Assembly: GCA_018267615.1 (NCBI GenBank)
Contig: JAFDYD010000038.1
Span: forward strand, 63,148-103,263
DNA: 40,116 nucleotides
Direction: 5' to 3'
From: Bacteroidota bacterium
GTDB taxonomy: Bacteria; Bacteroidota; Bacteroidia; Chitinophagales; Chitinophagaceae
Shown here one piece after another: positions 33,628 to 40,116 of this stretch. A model generated the notes under the pieces. It ran no database searches. It had not been told where the DNA came from and was given only the letters and a program-made list of their open reading frames with translations. The number at the start of each line of letters is the position of its first letter. The stretch's first letter is position 1. The translations under genes were made by a program, and so were the position numbers.

Positions 33628-34635
33628 ATGAAAGATATCCAGGAAATATTTGCACTGTTGAGCAGGCCGACAAAAGTTGTCATTGTTATGCATTTGAAAC
33701 CCGATGCCGACGCGATGGGATCTTCTCTGGGCTTATTTCATTTTCTAAATCAACTTGGTCATTCTGTAACAGTGATCTCTCCGACAAACTGGGCCGATTG
33801 GTTAAAATGGATGAAGGGTTGTGAAAAAGTAATCGACTACGAATTGAATACTGAAAAGGCAAATTCCATTTTGGATAATGCAGAGTGGGTGTTTTGTCTC
33901 GACTTCAACACACTCAGCCGGACAAGAAAAATGGCCGCAAAGCTGAGCGATTTTAACGGTATCAAAATTCTAATCGATCATCACCAGCAACCACAGTCGG
34001 AATATTTTGTATATGGAATCAGTGACACTTCAAAAAGCTCTACTTCTGAAATGGTGTATGACTTTATTTTAGATTCCGGTCATGCCGAAAAAATTAATAA
34101 AGATATTGCTGAATGTCTGTATGCGGGAGTAATGACGGACACGGGTTCATTTAGGTTTTCTTCTGCAACGGCTTCGGTTCATAGAATGGTTGCTGATTTA
34201 AAGGACAGGGGGTTTGATCACAGTAAAATTCACGAAAATCTTTTTGATAATTTTTTGGAGAACCGATTGCGGTTTACCGGTCATGTACTTCAAAGCAGGC
34301 TCGATATTTTTTATGAATATAACACTGCACTCATCGCCATTCCATGGAAGGAGCTTGTTAAATACCAGATAAAAACCGGCGATACCGAAGGCCTCGTAAA
34401 TTATCCATTGACGATCCAGGGGATTAAACTCGCTGCGCTTATTATTGACCGTGATGAAGAGATCAAATGCTCCTTTCGCAGCAAAGGTGATTTCGATGTG
34501 AATGTTTTTGCACGGACTTATTTTGAAGGCGGTGGCCACTCGAACGCTGCCGGCGGAAGAAGTAGCGATACGCTCGAACAAACCGTTCAGCGTTTTATAA
34601 AAGCAATGAAAGAAAATGCTTCACAATTACAATAA
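33628..34635 (+). CDS. nrnA: DHH/DHHA1 phosphoesterase (NrnA-like oligoribonuclease / pAp phosphatase)
   Basis: With the ATG at 33628 the protein has 335 residues, the usual NrnA length. The first metal-binding motif is HLKPDADAMGSS (Asp26, Asp28), then CLDFNTLSR, the DHH motif in ILIDHHQQP near 111-118, and AGVMTDTGSFRFSS. The C-terminal DHHA1 domain ends with the substrate loop GGGHSNAAGG. Family members degrade short RNA oligomers and remove the 3' phosphate from pAp; c-di-AMP or pGpG breakdown is also known among relatives. The FKBP lipoprotein gene follows after 7 bp, so the two form an operon. Confidence 0.92.
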   Translation: MKDIQEIFALLSRPTKVVIVMHLKPDADAMGSSLGLFHFLNQLGHSVTVISPTNWADWLKWMKGCEKVIDYELNTEKANSILDNAEWVFCLDFNTLSRTRKMAAKLSDFNGIKILIDHHQQPQSEYFVYGISDTSKSSTSEMVYDFILDSGHAEKINKDIAECLYAGVMTDTGSFRFSSATASVHRMVADLKDRGFDHSKIHENLFDNFLENRLRFTGHVLQSRLDIFYEYNTALIAIPWKELVKYQIKTGDTEGLVNYPLTIQGIKLAALIIDRDEEIKCSFRSKGDFDVNVFARTYFEGGGHSNAAGGRSSDTLEQTVQRFIKAMKENASQLQ

Positions 34636-34642
34636 ATACAAA

Positions 34643-35563
34643 ATGAAAAAAAACAGCGTTTATTTGTTGATCTTTCCGTTGATGCTTGCGATGATGGCCT
34701 GTAATAACCAGGGTTTGAAAAAGACCAAGAGCGGAATATTATATAAAATTATTTCAGATGGTAAAGGCGAAACGGTAAAAAGAGGACAATTTCTGAAAAT
34801 CAATTTTGTTCAGAAAGTACGCGACTCGATTTTATTCAACACGGCAGATGCCATGCCGGTATATATCAGAGTGGATAGTGTAGGCCCGATTTATAGTCCC
34901 GCTGAAATATTTGCGTTGCTTCGCAAAGGCGACAGCGCCATCGTGGTTCAAACCGGTGATAGCCTGCAACGCAAATTCGGGCAGAATCTTCCTCCATATA
35001 TTAAGAAGAAGGATAAAATAATTCTTTCATTAAAAGTAATTGATCTTTTTACGGACGACAGCCTTGTTAAAAAAGACAAAGACGAAGCAATGGTTATAGA
35101 AAAAGCAAAAGAAATAAAAGTGATGGAGGATTATATTGCTAAAAATAAAATCAACGTGCAAAAAACAGAGAAAGGAACTTATGTGGAAGTAGTGTCACCA
35201 GGTGATGGTCCTTCAGTGGATTCTGGGAAACAAGTTGCCGTTCGCTACACCGGAAAATTATTTCCGTCAGGAAAAGTTTTTGAATCAAACATGACTCCTC
35301 CTGCGAATGAACCAATTAAATTTGTTATTGGAAGAAGATCTGTTATTCCAGGTTGGGATGATGGATTGAAAGCTTTTAAAAAAGGTGGGAAAGGAACTTT
35401 GTATATTCCGGCATTCATGGCTTATGATGCGCAGCAGGGTCCGGGTGGAAAACCTTACGAAAATTTAATTTTCGATATCGAGATCGTAGACGTAACAGAT
35501 GCTCCCGTACAGGCTAGCCGCCCAATGCCGAATATTATACAGAATGCGAAACCAAAAAAATAG
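34643..35563 (+). CDS. Tandem FKBP-type peptidyl-prolyl isomerase lipoprotein
   Basis: I place the start at 34643 (306 residues), where a lipoprotein signal begins (MKKNSVYLLIFPLMLAMMAC, Cys20). The C-terminal half is a standard FKBP domain: VAVRYTGKLFPSGKVFESN, then FVIGRRSVIPGWDDGLKAFKKGGKGTLYIPAFMAYD and NLIFDIEIVDV. The N-terminal half (SGILYKIISDGKGETVKRGQ to KVIDLF) has the outline of a second, degenerate FKBP domain. The protein likely acts as a folding catalyst on the periplasmic face of a membrane. As I recall, ndk, a DHH phosphoesterase and the FKBP gliding lipoprotein GldI cluster in flavobacteria; this could be a relative, but it is longer. Confidence 0.87.
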   Translation: MKKNSVYLLIFPLMLAMMACNNQGLKKTKSGILYKIISDGKGETVKRGQFLKINFVQKVRDSILFNTADAMPVYIRVDSVGPIYSPAEIFALLRKGDSAIVVQTGDSLQRKFGQNLPPYIKKKDKIILSLKVIDLFTDDSLVKKDKDEAMVIEKAKEIKVMEDYIAKNKINVQKTEKGTYVEVVSPGDGPSVDSGKQVAVRYTGKLFPSGKVFESNMTPPANEPIKFVIGRRSVIPGWDDGLKAFKKGGKGTLYIPAFMAYDAQQGPGGKPYENLIFDIEIVDVTDAPVQASRPMPNIIQNAKPKK

Positions 35564-35572
35564 ATTGAGTCT

Positions 35573-35669
35573 GGTCGATTAGTTGAAAAGTTGATTGGTT
35601 AATTAGTTGAAGGGTCTAACATCTCAACTAATCGACCAATCAACTTTTCAACCTATCGACTAATCAACC
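35573..35669. repeat. Inverted repeat built from AGTTGATTRG words
   Basis: The left arm 35573-35611 repeats words such as GATTAGTTGA, AAAGTTGATTGG and AATTAGTTGA. The right arm 35623-35669 is the complement with one additional word. It fills the space between the convergent stops of the FKBP gene and folP (folP TGA at 35672-35674). Same architecture as the other palindromes but unrelated sequence. Confidence 0.85.
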
Positions 35670-35671
35670 AC

Positions 35672-36496
35672 TCACTTCATACAACTCACTAACTTTACAA
35701 CTTCCATTGCTTCTTTCACATCGTGCACACGCAGGATGGACGCGCCTTTCATCAGTGCAATGGTATTTAGTACAGTCGTTCCATTCAATGCCTGCTCCGA
35801 TGTTACTCCAAGTGTTTTGTAGATCGTGGATTTTCGCGAGATGCCTACCAGTATCGGACAATCGATGATTTTGAAAATTTCCAGGTGATTGAGTAGGGTG
35901 AAATTGTGGCGTATGGTTTTACCAAATCCAAAACCAGGATCGATGATAATATCTTTGATACCTGCGTCCTGGCATTCTCTTTTTTTTGCGATAAAGAAAT
36001 CGAGAATTTCCTGATTTATATTTTCATATGTCGGATTTTTCTGCATGCTTTGCGGATCACCTTTCATATGCATGCATACATAAGGAACATTCATTGCACC
36101 TGCCGTTGAAAGCATGTTTGTATCAAAATTTCCTGCGCTGATATCATTTATGATTGATGCACCGGCATCGACAGCATCTTTTGCAACTTGCGCATAATAG
36201 GTGTCGATGGAAATAATTGCTTCTGGAAAACGATCATGTATTGATCTGATAGCAGGAATAACACGATTCAATTCTTCGGTTATGCCTACCTGTTCGGAGC
36301 CAGGCCGCGTGCTCTGTCCGCCAATATCCAGTATCGAAGCGCCTTCAGTCAACATTTTTTCTGCTTGTCTGAGTAGGTCATCTGTTTCCGTAAAACGACT
36401 TCCTTCATAAAAAGAATCCGGCGTGGAATTGATAATACCCATCACCAAAGGCTGTTCTGCAACTAATAATTTCCCATCACAATTCAACGTAAACAT
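35672..36496 (-). CDS. folP: Dihydropteroate synthase
   Basis: The enzyme joins p-aminobenzoate to 6-hydroxymethyl-dihydropterin diphosphate in folate synthesis and is the sulfonamide target. I place the start at the ATG complementary to 36494-36496 (274 residues), because the conserved fold begins there (MFTLNCDGKLL, then PLVMGIINSTPDSF); a longer reading frame adds 46 unlike residues. Other motifs: ILDIGGQSTRPGSEQV, ISIDTYYA, IINDISAG, MHMKGDPQSMQ, DPGFGFGKT, VGISRKS and the C-terminal RVHDVKEA. An approximate -7 box (TACTTTGG) lies 22 nt upstream on the minus strand. The stop is followed at once by the palindrome. Confidence 0.96.
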   Translation of the reverse strand: MFTLNCDGKLLVAEQPLVMGIINSTPDSFYEGSRFTETDDLLRQAEKMLTEGASILDIGGQSTRPGSEQVGITEELNRVIPAIRSIHDRFPEAIISIDTYYAQVAKDAVDAGASIINDISAGNFDTNMLSTAGAMNVPYVCMHMKGDPQSMQKNPTYENINQEILDFFIAKKRECQDAGIKDIIIDPGFGFGKTIRHNFTLLNHLEIFKIIDCPILVGISRKSTIYKTLGVTSEQALNGTTVLNTIALMKGASILRVHDVKEAMEVVKLVSCMK

Positions 36497-36631
36497 CCAA
36501 CATATTTTATATCGTGCCCCAAAGTAAATATTTTTCGCGCATGTGTGCCGAGGAATAAATTTTCTTTTTCGTAGGTTTGACCCTGAATATATCGATGGTG
36601 AATGACAAGAAGCTGCTGAGAAACATTTTCC

Positions 36632-36664
36632 CACTAGCTACTAACCACTTGCTACTCGCTATTG
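36632..36664. repeat. Single-armed word repeat (GCTACT words)
   Basis: The words CTAGCTACTAACCACTTG and CTACTCGCTATT repeat a GCTACT/ACTAGC pattern over about 33 bp, with no second arm. It looks like one half of a word-palindrome of the kind seen elsewhere in the window. It stands about 30 nt before the DUF1599 start. Confidence 0.4.
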
Positions 36665-36695
36665 GTATGAAGATTTTTAAAACAGCATCGAATCA

Positions 36696-37244
36696 ATGAG
36701 TCAGACGAATCAGCAGTATGATCTTGCATTTCAATCCTGCAAGGAGATTTTTATCAAAAAGACGAGAGACTATGGAACTTCATGGAGAGTGTTGCGCGCC
36801 ATTTCAATCGTAGACCAATTATTTATCAAAGCGCAACGCATTCGCACCATACAACAAACAGGCAGGCAAAAAATAAACGAAGACATTTCCGGAGAATTCA
36901 AAGCAATCGTTAACTATGGAATCATCGGTCTTATTCAAATGGGATTGGGAAATGATACCATTGAAGATCTTCCCGAAACTGTGGTGAACAAATGGTACGA
37001 TGAAAAATCAGATTTTGTTAAAAACATAATGCTCGACAAAAATCACGATTATGGTGAAGCCTGGCGCGATATGAGCCAGGAAAGTTTTGCCGATTTGATA
37101 TTGGTGAAATTATTACGCATCCGGCAAATACTCGCAAATGAGGGGAAAACGTTGATAAGCGAAGGCATCGATTCTAATTTTGTCGACATTATCAATTATG
37201 CATTGTTTGCATTGATATTGATAAAAGAAGGGAAGCATAAGTGA
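36696..37244 (+). CDS. Tandem DUF1599 protein
   Basis: The protein has 182 residues and is an internal duplication: KKTRDYGTSWRVLRAISIVDQL at about 20-43 corresponds to DKNHDYGEAWRDMSQESFADL at about 108-130, and each is followed by a helix with RI(R)QI and an N-E-G/S-E acidic motif (INEDISGEF, ISEGIDSNF). This matches DUF1599, which has been connected with nucleotide metabolism or modification; no activity is shown. The acidic and YG motifs may bind metal and nucleotide. It heads an operon with the BT_3928-like gene (34 bp gap). A 10-codon frame (36667-36699) ends inside its start codon as ATGA. Confidence 0.88.
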   Translation: MSQTNQQYDLAFQSCKEIFIKKTRDYGTSWRVLRAISIVDQLFIKAQRIRTIQQTGRQKINEDISGEFKAIVNYGIIGLIQMGLGNDTIEDLPETVVNKWYDEKSDFVKNIMLDKNHDYGEAWRDMSQESFADLILVKLLRIRQILANEGKTLISEGIDSNFVDIINYALFALILIKEGKHK

Positions 37245-37278
37245 TTTTTTGATTGTTTTTTTAGGTTAATTATTTTTC

Positions 37279-38433
37279 ATGAAATTATTCATCAATATAT
37301 CGCGCATTTTCGTTGGCATTCTTTTTATTTTTTCCGGGATTATCAAGGCCAATGACCCGCTTGGACTAAGCTACAAAATGCAGGAATTTTTTGAAGTGTG
37401 GAATATTCACTGGCTCGACAACTATACGCTCGCGTTTTCTATTATCATGATCGCTTTTGAAATTGTTGCCGGCGTAGCGATTTTGCTTGGCTGGAGAATG
37501 AAACTCTTTAGTTGGCTTTTATTATTGTTGATTTTGTTTTTTACTTTTTTGACCGGATATGCTTTTTTATCTGATAAAATAAAAGAGTGCGGATGTTTTG
37601 GAAATTGTATTCCATTAACAGCCGGACAATCTTTCGCAAAAGATATTTTATTACTGGTGTTGATTATTTTCCTTTTTATCAACAAAGAAAAAATAAAACC
37701 ATTCTTATCGAATTTAATAAGCGGAGTTATTTTGATTCTTACCGTTGTCATTTCATTTTCATTTCAGTGGTTCGTACTGCAACATCTTCCATTGATCGAT
37801 TGCCTGCCATATAAAGTAGGCGTAAATATTTTAAAGGAAATGAAAGTGCCTGTTGGCGCAATTCCCGATAGTACCGTTATTTCTTTTGTTTATCAGAAGA
37901 ACGGAAAAGAATTGGAATTTACTGCGGATAAATTTCCCGCCGATTTTGACGATTCATATAAATTCATAAAGCGGTACGACAAACTGGTACGAAAAGGAAA
38001 TGCCGAACCTGCTATCAAAGATTTTAACCTGATTACACTTTCAGGAAATGATTCTACACAGGATGTTTTACAAAAGCCGGGATACACGATCCTTGTGTTT
38101 GCGAAAGAGATGCCCGACTCCAATCCTTCATGGAACAAAGATTTTGCCGGAGTCTTCACGGCAAAAAAGATAAAAAATATTCCTTTGTATTTTGTGACTG
38201 CAAATGCCGAACAGGTGGAAATGTATCTTGGCAGAAATGGATTTACCATATATGATATCAGTATTTTAAAATGTGACGCCACTGCCATTAAAACGGCTGC
38301 GCGAGCAAATCCAACTTTGTATTTGCTAAAGCACGGAACTGTTGTGGGTAAATGGAGCGCGGCAGAATTCGACAACGCGCTTTTGGAAATAACCAAGTTG
38401 CCTGCGCAGCCCGATAGACCGGATCAGCAGTGA
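37279..38433 (+). CDS. BT_3928-like DoxX/MauE-type membrane protein with thioredoxin-like C-terminus
   Basis: The protein has 384 residues. The N-terminal 150 residues have four membrane segments: RIFVGILFIFSGIIKANDPLG, then AFSIIMIAFEIVAGVAILLGW, LLLLLILFFTFLTGYAF and ILLLVLIIFLFI. They match the DoxX/MauE fold, with a cysteine pair in ECGCFGNCIP (near 109-116). Another membrane segment follows near 150-170. The C-terminal 210 residues look like a periplasmic thioredoxin-like domain (YTILVFAKEM, FFVTANAEQ-like YFVTANAEQ, PTLYLLKHGTVVGKW). A role in thiol redox at the membrane is possible. In other Bacteroidota this gene follows DUF1599, as here. It is 28 bp before the ABC permease gene. Confidence 0.87.
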   Translation: MKLFINISRIFVGILFIFSGIIKANDPLGLSYKMQEFFEVWNIHWLDNYTLAFSIIMIAFEIVAGVAILLGWRMKLFSWLLLLLILFFTFLTGYAFLSDKIKECGCFGNCIPLTAGQSFAKDILLLVLIIFLFINKEKIKPFLSNLISGVILILTVVISFSFQWFVLQHLPLIDCLPYKVGVNILKEMKVPVGAIPDSTVISFVYQKNGKELEFTADKFPADFDDSYKFIKRYDKLVRKGNAEPAIKDFNLITLSGNDSTQDVLQKPGYTILVFAKEMPDSNPSWNKDFAGVFTAKKIKNIPLYFVTANAEQVEMYLGRNGFTIYDISILKCDATAIKTAARANPTLYLLKHGTVVGKWSAAEFDNALLEITKLPAQPDRPDQQ

Positions 38434-38461
38434 GCTTCTAACGCATAACCATAAACGACAA

Positions 38462-39505
38462 ATGATCAGGTATCTCTCCCGTAGAATATTTTATGCAGTA
38501 CTGGTTATGCTGGGAATCGTTGTCGTTGTATTTTTTTTATTCCAGGGGTTTGGTGATCCGTCGCGCCTGATCATGGGACAAAGAACCGATGCATCTACGC
38601 AAGAGAATATCCGCAAGGAATTATATCTTGATCAACCCAAATGGAAACAATTTCTTTTTTATTTGAATGATGTTTCACCCATTAGCGTTTATTCAAAAGA
38701 AAACATCAAGTCGAAACAACTGAAAGGGGTTTTTATTGGCGGAGACACAAAACTTACATTCAAACTTCCTTATCTCCGGAGGTCTTATCAAACAAAAAAA
38801 GATGTATGGTCGGTGCTGATGGAAGCATTGCCCGGCACAATATTGCTTGCCGTATCTGCCATGTTGTTTGCAACGGTTATCGGCATTTTATTGGGAGTCA
38901 TTGCAGCGATAAAAAAAGATACGTGGATGGATACTTCAGCAATTTTTGCAAGTGTATTGGGAATTTCTGCGCCTTCTTTTTTTATGGGAATTGTAATCGC
39001 TTACTTGTTCGGATTCGTATTGAGTCAATATACCGGTTTGCATATGACGGGCAGTCTGTTTAATGCGGATCCATTCGCGGGACGACAATTGCAATTACAA
39101 AATTTAATTCTTCCAGCAATCACGCTTGGCATCAGGCCACTCGCTATCATTACCCAACTCACAAGAGGCTCGATGCTCGACGTATTGGACCAGGATTATA
39201 TTCGCACAGCTTACGCGAAGGGATTGAGCAAAAGAAAAGTGATTTGGAAACATGCATTGCGCAATGCATTGAACCCGGTTATCACTGCCATCACCGGATG
39301 GTTTGCTGAGTTACTTGCCGGCGCTTTTTTTGTCGAATATATTTTTGGATGGAAAGGTATAGGTAAAGTAACCGTCGATGCCTTAGAGAAACTGGATTTC
39401 CCTGTCGTTATGGGATCAGTGTTGATTACTTCTTCTTTTTTTATTGTGATTAATATTTTGGCTGATTGGTTGTATAGTGTGGTGGATCCGAGGGTGAACT
39501 TCTGA
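38462..39505 (+). CDS. ABC transporter permease (DppB/OppB type)
   Basis: The protein has 347 residues. The N-terminal segment (RRIFYAVLVMLGIVVVVFFLF) is the first of six membrane segments, followed by a periplasmic part of about 90 residues. The EAA loop that docks on the ATPase is RTAYAKGLSKRKVIWKHALRNALNP near residues 242-266. FFVEYIFGWKGIGKVTVDAL is the later DppB signature. Relatives import peptides or nickel. Its partner permease, ATPases and binding protein are absent from the window. The last codons, GTG AAC TTC TGA, are the end of the adjoining palindrome, so the C-terminus VNF was shaped by the element. Confidence 0.92.
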   Translation: MIRYLSRRIFYAVLVMLGIVVVVFFLFQGFGDPSRLIMGQRTDASTQENIRKELYLDQPKWKQFLFYLNDVSPISVYSKENIKSKQLKGVFIGGDTKLTFKLPYLRRSYQTKKDVWSVLMEALPGTILLAVSAMLFATVIGILLGVIAAIKKDTWMDTSAIFASVLGISAPSFFMGIVIAYLFGFVLSQYTGLHMTGSLFNADPFAGRQLQLQNLILPAITLGIRPLAIITQLTRGSMLDVLDQDYIRTAYAKGLSKRKVIWKHALRNALNPVITAITGWFAELLAGAFFVEYIFGWKGIGKVTVDALEKLDFPVVMGSVLITSSFFIVINILADWLYSVVDPRVNF

Positions 39506-39595
39506 TTTAAATGATTAGTATGATATGCTATATGATGTGCCATGCATTAATGCAAACACATAGTAAATAATATTAATCATTTAAATCAGAAGTTC
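39494..39595. repeat. GTGAAC-family inverted repeat overlapping the permease stop codon
   Basis: The left arm from 39494 reads GTGAACTTCTGATTTAAATG and the right arm ends in CATTTAAATCAGAAGTTC at 39595; the outer 20 or so bases are nearly perfect and the inner part pairs loosely. The centre is CATGCATTAATGCAAACACATAGTAAAT. CATAGTAAAT also begins the right arm of the element at 33466. The stop codon of the permease gene (39503-39505) lies inside the left arm. Confidence 0.88.
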
Positions 39596-39922
39596 ATCAT
39601 CAGTTTATTTAATCACCACTTCCTTTATCAGTTTTTCTCCCAGCGCTTCATTAACCAATTCAATGGCGCTACGCTGGTATTGATGTATAAAGTGTGTCCA
39701 TGTATTTCAATGTTCCATGCATTAATGCAAACACATAGTAAATCATATTAATCATTAAAATCACAAGTTCACCAGCAGTTTATTTAATCACCACTTCCTT
39801 TATTAGTTTTTCTCCCAGCGCTTCATTAACCAATTCAATGATCTTATCTTTTTTATAAAGCAATTCCTGCTTCAATGGCGCTACGCTGGTATTGATGTAT
39901 AAAGTGTGTCCATGTATTTCAA
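39536..39922. repeat. Tandem duplication of palindrome arm plus DUF721 3' end, one copy with a 37-bp deletion
   Basis: Copy 1 (39536-39711) and copy 2 (about 39711-39922) start with ATGTNCCATGCATTAATGC and both run through the palindrome arm into the 3' end of the DUF721 gene. Copy 1 lacks the bases of 39841-39877, a 37-bp stretch bounded in copy 2 by the direct repeat TTCAATG (39834-39840 and 39871-39877). A few substitutions separate the copies (for example TTTATCAG against TTTATTAG). The DUF721 gene is intact in copy 2; copy 1 is a downstream remnant, out of frame. Confidence 0.9.
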
Positions 39923-40061
39923 TCTTATCGGTGTATCTCGCAATTGTTTTTCCCATAATTTTTTCCCACACTTCATCGATCTGCAATGCGATGATGGAAC
40001 CCTTCAACCTGCTGCGATTGAGAAATTGTTTAATGGCATCTCCGAGAGAATATTCACCCAT
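39780..40061 (-). CDS. DUF721 (DciA-like) protein
   Basis: The protein has 93 residues, the usual size of short DUF721 proteins in Bacteroidota. The start SLGDAIKQFLNRSRLKGSIIALQIDEVWEKIMGKTIARYTDKI and the later LYINTSVAPLKQELLYKKDKIIELVNEALGE are the family outline. Larger relatives (DciA) load the replicative helicase; whether this short form does so is an inference. The gene usually lies beside recF in this phylum; the next gene is outside the window. A -7 box lies 4 nt before the ATG. Its 3' end has been copied downstream (39600-39711). Confidence 0.88.
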   Translation of the reverse strand: MGEYSLGDAIKQFLNRSRLKGSIIALQIDEVWEKIMGKTIARYTDKIEIHGHTLYINTSVAPLKQELLYKKDKIIELVNEALGEKLIKEVVIK

Positions 40062-40065
40062 GGAG

Positions 40066-40073
40066 CAAAGATA
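40066..40073 (-). promoter_or_regulatory. -7 box (TATCTTTG) of the DUF721 gene
   Basis: On the minus strand TATCTTTG is a perfect TAnnTTTG box and ends only 4 nt before the ATG at 40061. The transcript would begin at the start codon, that is, without a leader. Confidence 0.5.
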
Positions 40074-40082
40074 GCAGAACTG

Positions 40083-40116
40083 GTGTTGAGTTGATGAGTT
40101 GATTCTTTGCGCTTTT
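40083..40116. repeat. Start of another word repeat (GTTGAGTTGATGAGTTGATT)
   Basis: The words GTTGAGTTGATGAGTTGATT repeat AGTTGAT, the word of the palindrome at 35573-35669. The window ends before any second arm can be seen. Confidence 0.35.

Noticed and set aside
39600..39711. A second DUF721 gene
   Set aside because: Only the 3' end is present, with a 37-bp out-of-frame deletion and no start; it is a duplication remnant.

Overview
The window is a stretch of ordinary chromosome from a Bacteroidota bacterium, most likely of the Chitinophagaceae or a close relative. The evidence is fourfold. Two secreted proteins carry type IX secretion sorting domains, one of type B and one of type A. Lipoproteins have typical lipobox cysteines. 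Starts mostly lack Shine-Dalgarno sequences and instead follow Bacteroidota -7 boxes of the form TAnnTTTG or TAnnTTCG. Several families (BT_3928-like DoxX, tandem DUF1599, DUF4136) are typical of the phylum. I see no rRNA, tRNA, CRISPR array, prophage or insertion-sequence transposase.

Layout from left to right: prfC, a GNAT acetyltransferase, purB and mqnA (1-4.8 kb); a large LamG/type B sorted surface protein, a three-gene AT-rich methyltransferase/glycosyltransferase/methyltransferase cassette and a second LamG lipoprotein (4.8-11.6 kb); a small lipoprotein, dnaK, a 65-residue protein and a membrane-anchored MutS-like ATPase (11.7-16.9 kb); a glycine-rich type A sorted protein, a tiny membrane protein, a DPE2-like 4-alpha-glucanotransferase, a dipeptide epimerase and a free-methionine-sulfoxide reductase (17-23.7 kb); a DUF4136 lipoprotein and a tolC-acrA-acrB efflux operon behind a palindromic operator (23.9-30.9 kb); a lipoprotein, a TraB/GumN protein, ndk, a DHH phosphoesterase, a tandem-FKBP lipoprotein and folP (30.9-36.5 kb); an operon of DUF1599, a BT_3928-like protein and an ABC permease; and a DUF721/DciA-like gene (36.7-40.1 kb).

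The most unusual content lies between the genes. Many intergenic spaces are filled by long inverted repeats built from short reiterated words. One family (near 2343-2657, 32896-32994, 33466-33573 and 39494-39772) shares GTGAAC-type ends and, in some copies, internal sequence. Its ends supply or abut the stop codons of neighbouring genes. Other palindromes have the same architecture but different words (1677-1807, 35573-35669, and a single arm at 36632-36664). One copy has been tandemly duplicated together with the 3' end of the DUF721 gene, and the spare copy has lost 37 bp between 7-bp direct repeats. These elements are the best candidates here for something not yet described. The protein-coding genes mostly belong to known families.
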